Shown here piece after piece: positions 54,994 through 64,000 of a DNA stretch of 64,000 nt. The position numbers and the translations under genes are program-made. The notes under the pieces were generated by a model. The model searched no databases and was not told the origin of the DNA. It worked only from the letters and a program-made list of their open reading frames with translations. Source of the stretch: Haematococcus lacustris (lineage: Eukaryota > Chlorophyta > Chlorophyceae > Chlamydomonadales > Haematococcaceae); contig JASKMD010000003.1 of assembly GCA_030144725.1 (NCBI GenBank), positions 13,438,376 through 13,502,375 on the forward strand. Reading direction: 5' to 3'. Numbering within the stretch: the first letter of the stretch is position 1; the number at the start of each line of letters is the position of its first letter.

Positions 54994-55962
54994 GGCAACC
55001 CTGCGCGTCTCTTGGGTTCATCTCAGCATGCATTCGCTGGCTCCTTGAAACATGCACCTCCAGAGCTGGCACCCCTGATGCATGAGATTCCTATGTGACC
55101 CAAGCCTCTCAAGAAAGGGACCAGTGACAACATTCCACAGCAGTGGCCCGCTAGCTAGCCTTCATCTTGCACGTTGAAGTGATGTGCTGCTGCTGACTGG
55201 TAGCGCATGCAATGCAAAGCCAAAGGGGTAGCTGGTGGCCAGGCAGGGGGTGTGGGCGCAGCCAGCACTTAGCCAGGCGCCCTGCTGCCTTGCAGCCGCG
55301 GACGTTACGTACGAGCCTGCAGCGCTGGAGCACCTGGCCGGCCTCATGTCGCGCCTGGTGTCGGCTAATCCCGACAGCATGGTCAAGCTTGCGCACCGTT
55401 ACCGCAGCAGCGCCCTGGACAAAACAATGCGCGAGACATTTAACGGTGAGGCTGTGGCAGCTGGATGGTAGCTGAGCGGTAGCTGAGGACTGGCTGGAGA
55501 CCTAAGCAGCCAGTGTCCCAGGTGGTCCAGGGGCGAAACAAGAGTGTGCATGGGGGCCCCTCCTCATCTCTGGGTTACCATCTTGAAGCCTGCAGTCGCA
55601 CTATGACATGCGGTTGTATGTGTTCAGTTGTGCACTGTGCATGTGCCACATGGTGCGTCAACAGTGTCATCATCATGACCAGCAGCATCAGCAGCACGAG
55701 GTCATGGCCTTGCACAGCCATGTAGCACCTCAACCATGTGTGCTGCAACATGTAATCAGGGGTGCCCATCTTGCTGCATTCTAGCACATTCCAAGGCACA
55801 TCACTATCCCTCTGACATGCTCCTGTTATGATGATCTTTCACTATGCAGGCTATGGGTTGGTTCTGAGGCCTGTTGATGTGCGTTCGACAGCCACCGCTG
55901 GTTACGTGGACCCCATTAAGGCTGAAGAGGCGATTGTGTTTTATAGAGTGCTCCCTATGTAG
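53064..55962 (+). CDS. METTL21-type protein lysine methyltransferase
   Basis: A class I SAM-dependent methyltransferase of the METTL21/MTF16 group, which methylate lysines on chaperones and translation factors. Exons 53064-53238, 53369-53586, 54153-54219, 55296-55445 and 55850-55962 join in phase to about 240 residues, a normal length. Motifs: VWSAGIRLASHL before the fold, the SAM loop VLELGSGTGIVGITCAALGA, the acidic end of strand 2 (VLLTDKEDM), and YDWVLGAADVTYEPAALEHL for the family DxxY-like motif region, here with DVTY. The C-terminus is AEEAIVFYRVLPM. The start is the first ATG upstream in the open frame; an earlier exon is possible. The third intron carries a 260-bp hexamer array. The methylated target cannot be inferred. 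Confidence 0.87.
54477..54735. repeat. (TGACCC)n tandem array in an intron
   Basis: About 43 hexamers of ccctga/ccctgg type within the intron between exons ending 54,219 and starting 55,296. A GAT trinucleotide array follows at about 54,953-54,991. Confidence 0.93.
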
Positions 55963-56125
55963 AGCAAGCTCGTCTGCCTGCGCTCCTTGCCTGCTTGCCC
56001 GCCAGTTGTCGGTTTTGAGTACTACACCACACCCTCAGCTGGGCCAATGTTGCTTTTGAGTCTGAGCTAACCCGGCGGGGTGCAATAGCATTGCTGGCAT
56101 GAGATACTCAAACCTATTGCCCCAC

Positions 56126-56130
56126 TGTAA
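56126..56130 (+). terminator. TGTAA polyadenylation signal of the METTL21-like gene
   Basis: TGTAA, the usual poly(A) signal in volvocine/chlamydomonad algae, lies 164 bp after the stop at 55,962, a typical 3' UTR distance. Confidence 0.55.
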
Positions 56131-56641
56131 GCTCAAAAATGGCTAGCGCACACTGCTGTGCAGCAGGCCACCAATCCTCAACCTTGGGTTGCTCTGCAGC
56201 CGCTTGTGCTGATCTGCCAGCATGCATAACTCACGCAGGCAAGGCTTGCTCATATGGCGGGTGTGACTGTATGGCTGCACAACAGTGACGAGCTAGACGA
56301 CTTCACCGTGTCAAGCTCGTTGAAACTAGCCATGATGGCCTCCATGCAGCGTTCGCAGTGCAGGAGTTGCCTGTGCATGTGTGGGCCGTCACCATATTTG
56401 CATGCGACCCACCATAGATATCCAGCTTACCGTCACCGCACTCGATTTCCTCGATGTACTATGCGGTGAGAAAGTTAGGAGAGGTCGCACGCTGAGTCGC
56501 AGGCCATTCTGAGCACATTTTCATCTTGCCCCATATTATTTTTTTGTATGTAGATTTAAACGGGCAGTCTCACACAGTTAGTGTAACTTGCCGTTCACGT
56601 TCAGGAAACGTCCAAGGCCTTTCCGCCTACGAGGTCCGACA
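56131..56641. other. Intergenic region, RFT1 promoter
   Basis: No supported coding sequence. It lies between the probable poly(A) signal of the methyltransferase gene and the RFT1 start, on the same strand. An AT-rich patch (tattatttttttgtatg) occurs at about 56,535. Confidence 0.4.
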
Positions 56642-59542
56642 ATGGCTCCCATTGATGCTCGGGCTGCGGCAAGGGGCTTTGCGCACCTCCTAGGTGCGTC
56701 TGTCCCAGCGTGCACTGGCATCGCAGTTCCAGGAACTTAGTTGTCCTGTGCGGAGTGCAGCGTCCCAGGTACTGGCGCGGATCGTCACCTTCTCGCTAAA
56801 CCTCGTAGTGGCGAGGTACCTCAGCCCCGAGTCTTACGGAGTGAGCCTTGCAGGCAGAGCACATTGGAAAGCAGCTACTCACTGCCTACATCCACGGCAT
56901 GAGGCACAAGGACACACCAAACCCATGTTTGCACCTCTCTACCACTCCTGCCCGCGTGCCTGCCTGCCTGGCCGTAACTTGCACCTGCACACCAATGTTA
57001 CCACCACTCAATAGCTGCTCCTGCTTGTGCGCTGCGCAGCTGTCCAGTGTGCAGTTTCACCTGGTGACCACCACCATCATGATGCTGTCAAGGGAGGGAT
57101 TTCGGCGGGGCTGCATGCGCTTCCAGCCAGACCCGGATAAGGTGCCCACCAGCCATCTGCACCTGCGTCAATAAGCTGCAACTACTGTCCAGGAGCACCG
57201 TGCCACCATGCTGGTTGATGTCCCAGCCTTTCCATGCCGCACCACAGCCTTGCCACGCAGCAGTTGACAACCAAAGCTGCGTCAGCAGCAAAGTCAGCAT
57301 CAGCATCAGCAGCAGTGACATGAGCAGCGGTAAGAATGTAAGCGGCAGCCGTGGCAGCGCCAGTGTCAGTGTGAGGAGGGGCAGGAACATGGTGCAGCCA
57401 TGGGCTCTGGGTACCGTCTGCCTGGCTGCCGCCTTGCAGGCTGGAGCGGGCAGTGCAGTTGACCCCTGGCGCCTGCTGTCAGTGGCCTGGCTGGTCATCC
57501 CCTGGGGAGCGTGTGTGGCAGCCGGGGTGTGCGCCTCAGTCCTGGCCCTGCAGCGTAACCAGAAGCAGGAGGGCGGCGCCGCACAGCCAGGGCCAGGGGC
57601 CGAGCCGGGCTACGCTCAGGCAGTGGTCCTGCACGGTGGGTGGGTGGGCAAGTGGATGGGTGCAGTAGGGGGTGGCGGGTGGCAAGCTTCAGCCCCGTGG
57701 CTGCCTCCTCCTCCTCCTCCTCCTCCTCCTCCTCCTCCTCCTCCTCCTCCTCCCTTCTTCTCCTTGGACCCCTGTTCAGGCCTCAGGGCTGCTTGTGTGG
57801 GCCTGCTGCTGCTCCTGCTTGCCGTGGCTGCCAGAGTGGTGGGCCTGGCTGGTGTGTGCTGCTCCAGGTGTGGCGGCGGTGATTGAGCTGGTGGGGGAGC
57901 CGTTCTACCTGCTGTGCGCTGTGAACCTGCAGTTCCGGCTGCGTGTGGTGATGGACTCCCTGCCCCTGGCTGTGCGGGCCCTGGTCACTCTTGGGGGAGT
58001 GACTGGGTGGTTGGGCCATGCAGTGCAGCAGCTGCCTCCTGCCCTGCTATTCTCCCTGGCCCAGCTCAGCAGCTCAGCGGTGAGCAGCGCAGGCTATGTG
58101 GGCCTGGTGGGCTGGCAGCTGCTGCCACCCAGGGCAGCTACTCGTCCCGTTGACAAGGCCCAGGAGAAGGCCCATGAGTCAGCCAAGTCCACAGCGATGG
58201 GAGGGGAGGAGCAGGAAGCTGGGGAGAAGCAGGAAGCTGGGGAGAAGCTGGATGTGCCTGAGCAGGCTGACCCTGCAGTTGCTACAGGTCCAACAGCAGG
58301 GGCACGACAGGACAGCCAGGCCTCAGGGCCCGCAGCAATCTGCATGCTGGACTCCACTACGCAGCAAGACTCTGCCCTAGGGACTGTGCCCACCTTAGCT
58401 GAGCCTGATGCCAATGCAGCTGGCCAGGACAGCCAGCCTGGTACTGCAGCCAGTGCTGGCCCCGCACAGCTTAGGCAGCGCAAGCCGGCCCTGCCTGCTC
58501 CTGGTGCGGCACCCACCCCTGGGGTGCGGAAGGGGAGCCAGGGGGCGGTGGCGAGCCGCCCTGTGCGTCAGGGGCGGGCGTGGAGGTGGCTAGGCGGGTA
58601 TGGCAGCATGGAGCGCAGTGTGCTCTACACCACAGCGCTCTTCTCCCTGCAGGCCGTAGGTGTGGCTGGGAGGGAGGGGCAGGGAGTTCGAGGAATGGGC
58701 CAGGGGGGGCAGGGAGGGACAGGGGGGAGGGGGAGGGGGGGGCAGGGAGGGGCAGGGAGGGGCAGGGGGAGAGGAAGGGGCCAGGGCGGTGAGGAAAGGT
58801 GCTGGTGAGGGAGCACGCCCAGGGGTTGGAGAGAGGGGCAGGCGTGGGCTGTTCCATGTTCCATGTCCATACGGTGGCCCGAGCTCTGCTGCTGGCCAGC
58901 AGTGTGTACTGGTGGTCGGCACAGCGCCAGGCAGCCACAGGCTTCCCTGTAGATTGCAGCTTAGACCAGCCATTAGCCACCTCCACAGCAGCAGCAGCAG
59001 CAGCAGCACACATACCCACAGCATGACCAGAGCACTCATCAGCCCTGAAGATACACCAACATTGGTAACAGCAGCAGTGGCAGCAGCAGCAGCAGCAGCA
59101 TGATCCAGGCCAGTGCTGGTCTGGCTGCAGGCTGAGAAGCTGGTGCTGGCTGAGGGCAGCAAGATGGTGATGGCGGGGCTGAGCAGCAGCTATGATCAGG
59201 GCGTGCTGGGCCTGGTGGGCAACCTTGGCTCCCTGCTGGTGCGCACCCTGTTCCAGCCCCTGGAGGAGCTGGCCTTCACGCTGTTCAGCAGGTAAGCCAG
59301 GGCCAGGCGCCACACACAGCTGCAGGCCCAGTCCGCAACAGCAGCAGCAGCAGCACTGCCAGCAGCAGCAGCAGCAGTACAGCAGCAGCAGCAGTACAGC
59401 AGCAGCGCCAGCAGCAGCGTCAGCAGCAGCCGCCTGGGTGCCAACAGCAGCAGGAGCATTTGAGGGGGCAGGGGGGTACTGCAGCAGGGGGGAACGACAG
59501 CGCTGCTCAGGGGCTGGCAGGGACATAGGATGCAGTGCCCAG

Positions 59543-59595
<53 letters not shown>

Positions 59596-61655
59596 CCCAC
59601 GTGCAGGCACCGCGTGAGTGCCTCCGACACTGCCGCAATGCAGCAGCTGGCGGGTGCAGTGCGGCGGATGGTGAAGGGCATGGCGCTGCTGGGCCTGCTG
59701 GTGGCCTGCATGGGTCCGCCCTTCAGCTGGCTGGCGCTCCGCCTGGTGTACGGCCAGAGCTGGGCTGACACCCAGGCGCCCCAGGTGCTGGCCCTGTACT
59801 GCGCCTACATCCTGCTGCTGGCAGTGAATGGTGAGTGGGCAGGCAAGAGGGTGAGGGAGAGGCAAGAAGGGAAGGGAGAGGCAAGAGGGGCAGGAGAGGC
59901 AAGAGAGTGAGGGAGAGGCAAGAAGGGAAGGGAGAGGCAAGAGGGGCAGGAGAGGCAAGAGAGTGTGGGAATGGGAGAGTGAGGGGAGTGAGTGAGGCAG
60001 TGTGAGGATTGCAGCATGGGGGAGTGCAGGAAGCAGGGGTACCATGCCAAGCTGTGTTAGTACAGCAGCTGCATTGCACAGGCCTAGGATAAACCGGCCT
60101 TGGGCAGAAATGTTCGTCTGCTTCAGTGTGAATCAAGTGTGAGCAGGCAAATGAGCTGGAGTGTGATGTTGCCGCACACCTCAGGTGTGAGCGAGGCGTT
60201 TGTGCACGCCATGCTGGACCAGGCCTCGCTGGCAGCCTCCAACCTGCAGCTGGTGGCCTGTGCTGCGGTGCACATGGCGGCCTGTGTGGTAGGCATCCGC
60301 TGGCTGGGCACCGCTGGCCTAGTGCTGGCGGACTCCCTCAACATGCTGCTGCGCATTGCCCTGTCCTGGTGGTGAGGAGTGGGAGGGGAGGAGGAGGGGC
60401 CAGTTGAGGGGCTGCCTCTTATCAGCTGAAGACAGCAAGGGTGGAACAAGGCAAATGCGTAGGGCTGGCTGGGTGGTGAATTCCAGGGGTTGGGGGTGTC
60501 CAGCTGAGGTCCCTGCACTGCATATGCTACTCAACTCAGGGGAGGGGTGCCACCACCAGAAGTCCAGGCACTCCGGTGGTCGAGTCAATCTGCCCAGATG
60601 CATGATTGATAGCACACCATATGGCACTGCCACCAGAGGTCCAGGCACTGTACTCTGCTGGTCACCAGGGAAAGATAGGAAGGCGGGGACAATGCAAACA
60701 GGTGGGTTGGGCGTCAATCAGCGTGCATTGTAAGCAGGAGGGCAGGTGGCGGGGTCCAGCCATGGCAGAGCCCTACCATCGCCTTGCTGCCCTCTACCCT
60801 GCCCCTGGCCCCTCCCCGCTGTCCCTCCTGACCCTCCTGGCATTGCTGCTGGCTCGGCAGCAGGATGCACCTCCCTACGCTCCTTATCCCCCCACCCCTG
60901 CTGCTTCCACCACCACCAATGCCACCAATGCCCCCCTGCCACCCTCATCCCTGCTGCTGGCCCCCTTCCCCCCTGCCGCTGCCCCCCCCCCCCCCCCGCT
61001 GCTGCCCAGGTACATCCGTCGCCAGTTCCGCCACCTGCCAGGCTTCCAGCTGCGCAGCCTGCTGCCCTCAGGGGCTACCCTGGCAGCCTTTGCCGCTGCT
61101 GTGGCCGTGCTCACCTGCTCCCAGGTGCCTGTCTGCCTGGCCCCCTGGTGTCACCTGCCTGCCTGCCTGCCTGCCTGCTGCTCCCCCTCCTGCTGCTGCT
61201 GCCAGGGCCACCTGCTGTTGCCTGGGGGCTGACGGCCTAGACGGGCACATCTTGACGAACCTAGGGTTGTCCTTCCGCCTCTCCCCTCCCCCAGCACCTC
61301 CCTGTCATGCATGGCCAGCATGGGGCCAATCATGTCAGGGATATGCAACATGCTCTGCATTCATCATGCATGGGGCTGACGGTGGCATGGTCATGCGGCA
61401 TTGGATGCTGTGCTGCAGGCCGTGCTGCTCCGCCCAGCCTACGGTGCCGAGAGCAGCAAGGAGGTGCTGTGGCAGGCAGCCCCTCACGTGTGCGCTGGCG
61501 TGCTAGTGGCTGGCCTGCTGCTGCTGCTGCTGCTGAGGTGTGAGAAGGACACTGTGCAAGCTCTGGTGCAGTTGAGGAGGGCACAGCGAAATGGCAAGGA
61601 GGTCGCGAGGGTCGCCGCAGGGGACCGGTCAAGCGCACACCTGAAGTCTTCATGA
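56642..61655 (+). CDS. RFT1: RFT1, ER membrane protein of lipid-linked oligosaccharide translocation
   Basis: RFT1 is a multi-pass ER protein required for use of Man5GlcNAc2-PP-dolichol in N-glycosylation; direct flippase activity is debated. Exons: 56642-56693, 56761-56840, 57040-57141, 57440-57635, 57868-58652, 59131-59291, 59607-59830, 60185-60371, 61010-61124, 61419-61655; about 712 residues, all phases matching. Family blocks: RIVTFSLNLVVARYLSPESY, MMLSREGFRRGCMRF, AAVIELVGEPFYLL, EKLVLAEGSKMVM, NLGSLLVRTLFQPLEELAFT, VSEAFVHAMLDQ and RYIRRQFRHLPG. Exon 5 adds about 160 hydrophilic residues (roughly 230-390) absent from usual 540-residue members. The donor after exon 5 would be GC (cag|gccgta), the only weak junction. 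The exon 4 left edge is inferred. Confidence 0.92.
57707..57752. repeat. (CTC)n array in an RFT1 intron
   Basis: About 15 CTC/CCT trinucleotides in the 232-bp intron between RFT1 exons 4 and 5. Confidence 0.92.
59544..59594. repeat. (CTG)17 array in an RFT1 intron
   Basis: A pure CTG array 12 bp upstream of the acceptor at 59,606, in the position of the polypyrimidine tract. CAG-rich arrays at 58,986-59,100 and 59,337-59,430 flank the preceding exon. Confidence 0.92.
59840..59962 (+). repeat. Purine-rich minisatellite in an RFT1 intron
   Basis: Units of ggagaggcaagaagggaagg and ggagaggcaagaggggcagg alternate. A block of about 50 bp is repeated nearly exactly at 59,852-59,906 and 59,911-59,962. 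Confidence 0.8.
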
Positions 61656-62074
61656 TCCTTGCTTGCGCCGGTATGCCCGTGTTCCCAAGATCGGCTCTTG
61701 GAGCTCACGGTTTCCATGCACAGCTCATGGAACAAAGCAGTGCCTGTGCCTTGATTAAGACATGCGGGGGCAGAGCCTGGCATGGTTGTGAGGGCCGGAC
61801 CTCAGCGTGCGCAACGTGCTGCACCAGTGTGTGGCTAGGTGGCTGCAGTGGGCAAACCATTGTGTAGCCAACCATCTGGGCCGCAGGTCCTTATTTTGCA
61901 CGTGATCACATATGTGACTAAAGATGTGCACACGTATTCCACGCCTATGGTTGGCCTCGTAACGCATCGCCCAGGTAGTGCCACTGCTCCGGGTGTCGCA
62001 GTCCACGGCAAGTGTGACATTCGCAGTCGGGCGGGCGCACAATCAGTTTTATTTTCCAAAAGCCTTGAAAAGAT

Positions 62075-64000
62075 ATGATTGGCAGATTGCTCTCCGCCAC
62101 TTCACTGCGCGCGGTGGTCAATGACGCGACCCCACGGGTATGGGGGTTGCATGCCGCACACTATGCGAAGAAAGGCAAGTTCGTCAATCCCAGTAGCCAA
62201 GGAGCCTGGGGTTCGCAAAATTGACAAAACCACCCTGACCTGGTGGTTGCAGCCGGCAAGCAGAAAGGAAAGAAAGAAGATAGCGAGGAAGCGGATGTGG
62301 AGCCACCCGACCTCAAGCTTTTGGCCAGGTACTATCATCACTTTGTAAAAGAGAAGTGCCATCTCACCAGAGGTGGTGTTGCTTTGCTGCAGGACCATGG
62401 ATGCAGCCCTGGCTGATTTCCAAAAGGAGCTCAGCAAGTTCACATCCGGCCGTGTCAGCCCACAGATGCTGGAGGTGCTGCCAGTGGCAGTGGCAGAGCA
62501 CAAGCACGTGCCATTGAAAAGCTGCGCCACAGTGGCAGTCCGCAGCATCAACAAATTGGCAGTGTCACCCTACCAGCCCGCGGTGAGTGCTTGACAGTGT
62601 CCAGGCTGGGTTCAGGGTTTGTGGGTGTGCAGCTCAGTGTGTTAGAGCCCAAGCTCTTTTCCTGGAGCTGTAGCGGGACCGGGCCTGCGGAAGAACTTTG
62701 TCAACTAGGGTGGTGTCCGCTGCTGGCATTGACAGCCCCATTGTCTCTCACTAGGGCTTCCATTTGAGCCGGACCACCAGGGACCACTAGTGGCCACTAG
62801 CGGGAATGCTAGGGACCACTAGTGGGCAATAGTCGCCCGACTCAAGTGGCGTTATTGGGCTGTGTGGAGTATACCCAGTGCACATGGCACATGAGCGCCT
62901 ACCACCTACATTATTGCCTGACCCGCGAGGGCTATTGTGTAGAGTTGGCATGAAAAACATGCACTAATGTGAGCCGATGACAGCTCAACAAGGGGGGGCA
63001 CACACTACTGTGCCTCAGCAGGCTGCTGCTGCTGTTGTGCCTTGGGAGGCTTGTCTCGCAGCCGCTTGTAGCCCAGGCCAGGGTACTCCTTGCCCTTGGC
63101 TGGCAGCGCTCCCTGGTCTGGCCAGTAGCACAGCTCCAGTGGCCGCCACCTGCTCTTCCCAATGCGCCCCATGTTCAGCGCTGCATTGCAGTCCCTGTCC
63201 AGCCACCTGCCTGGCTGCGGTGCTGGCTTGGCTTTGTCAGCCTTGCCCTTGCCCTTGCCCTTGGTGGGCTCAGCTGCCGGCTCAGCCTTGGTGCGCTTGC
63301 TGCGCTTGGCTGGAGGGGGAGTGCTGGGCCCAGGCTTTGAGGCTGTTGCCTGTGTGGCTTCCTGGCTGCTGCGTGGGGCCTGTGGGGGCTTGCGGGGGGC
63401 CACTACTGGGCACCACATCAGGCCCCGCACTGGCTGGTCATGCTGCTGGCTCCAGGCTGGACGCACCAAGCAGTGTTCCACCTGCCCTGCTGGTGGCTTC
63501 CAGCCTGCAGGCCTCGTGGCACTGAGTTTGTTCAGCTCCTCCTCACATGGTTGCTGGCCATTCCGGTCATGCCGGCATTGACAGCCTAGACACTTGACAA
63601 GCCGTGCAGAAGAGAGAAAAGCTATTGCACCCTGTAGCCAGCACTGTGTGTGCTGAGCCTAGAGATCTCACACCTGGTCAGTTGACATTTGATCTTCCTG
63701 TACATAGGCTTTGGTGAATGTGCATGCAACACTAAAGGACATGGTGCCCAGGTGGTTGGCAGACGGGCGAGCAACAGTGCCTTGGTGGAGCAAATGCCAC
63801 GGTCACTCTGGAATGGATGTGACCATTGCATCACCATGCTTGCATGCCTTTCGCCTGCTGCTGGGGTGTGGGCTGTGTTGCTGCTGCTGCTGCTGCTGCT
63901 GCTACGGTGTGACCTGTCACGTCTGACACACTTTGCTCTGACCTAACAGCTGGCTGTGCTGGTGCCCCAGCACCTCCATGCCATTGCAGAGGCCCTGCGC
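62075..64000 (+). CDS. Ribosome recycling factor, probably mitochondrial (partial)
   Basis: RRF splits post-termination ribosomes with EF-G. Exon 1 (62,075 to about 62,192) begins MIGRLLSATSLRAVVNDATP and continues HAAHYAKKGKF, a mitochondrial-type presequence. Exon 2 (62,253-62,328) reads GKQKGKKEDSEEADVEPPDL. Exon 3 (62,393-62,582) carries the family core: DAALADFQKELSKFTSGRVS, PQMLEVLPV and LKSCATVAVRSINKLAVSPY, matching the RTGRASP and PLxQ-ATI regions. A candidate exon at 63,950-64,000 (LAVLVPQHLHAIAEALR) runs off the window in phase 0. Joined directly it would skip the usual IekAI-LGLnP segment, so an exon is probably missing from my model. The exon 1 donor (ccca|gtagcc) is weak. Confidence 0.78.
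62745..63612 (-). pseudogene. Fanzor C-terminal fragment (RDCNAALN lineage), best-preserved copy
   Basis: The minus frame is open from about 63,612 to the TAG at 63,002. It runs from a Cys-rich zinc-finger remnant (VKCLGCQCRHDRNGQQPCEE) through VEHCLVRPAWSQQHDQPVRG and a Lys/Ala/Pro-rich linker to RuvC-III (WLDRDCNAALNMGRIGKSRW), then CYWPDQGALPAKGKEYPG and PKAQQQQQPAEAQ. The 3' module follows to ccccattgtctctcactagg at 62,740. The N-terminal half, RuvC-I and RuvC-II are absent. It lies within the RRF gene in antisense, between exons. Confidence 0.85.

Overview
This window is nuclear DNA of a GC-rich eukaryote. Its genes are split by many GT-AG introns (and a few likely GC-AG introns), intergenic and intronic DNA is full of short G/C-rich tandem arrays, and one gene ends in a TGTAA polyadenylation signal, as green algae use. 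Gene content (plant-type ferredoxin sulfite reductase, plant-type TOM22, a FAM161 ciliary/centriolar protein) and the Fanzor relics point to a flagellate green alga, most likely Chlamydomonadales. A Haematococcus-like species is a guess from recalled Fanzor sequences and was not tested.

Layout. 1-4,212: start of an unknown minus-strand gene facing sulfite reductase SIR (plus, 10 exons) across a 275-bp shared promoter. 5,300-7,500: a TA-flanked inverted-repeat element and a Fanzor fragment. 7,685-18,105: a large unrecognised minus-strand gene, proline-rich and helical, with tandem arrays and a second copy of the inverted-repeat element in its introns. 18,570-23,055: a cluster of Fanzor relics from two lineages. 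23,593-24,205: TOM22 and SDHAF3 on the minus strand, 16 nt apart. 25,282-40,111: FAM161 (plus, about 24 exons), whose introns carry two Fanzor 3' fragments, a near-perfect hairpin and a pogo-like DNA transposon. 40,500-46,700: unassigned exons, an unrecognised coiled-coil reading frame split by an insertion, and another Fanzor 3' end. 46,716-51,177: a tandem CCCH zinc-finger (TTP-type) gene, minus, 5 exons. 53,064-55,962: a METTL21-type methyltransferase, plus. 56,642-61,655: RFT1, plus, 10 exons. 62,075-end: a ribosome recycling factor, plus, cut by the window edge, with a Fanzor fragment in an intron.

The host genes do not form one pathway. Three (TOM22, SDHAF3, ribosome recycling factor) serve mitochondria. 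The strongest unusual signals are the close TOM22-SDHAF3 pair, which looks like a dicistronic transcription unit, and the Fanzor population, which includes solo copies of a conserved, palindrome-rich 3' noncoding module (a candidate guide-RNA/terminus module) and an internally deleted copy that joins an NLS-like start to the Fanzor C-terminus in frame.
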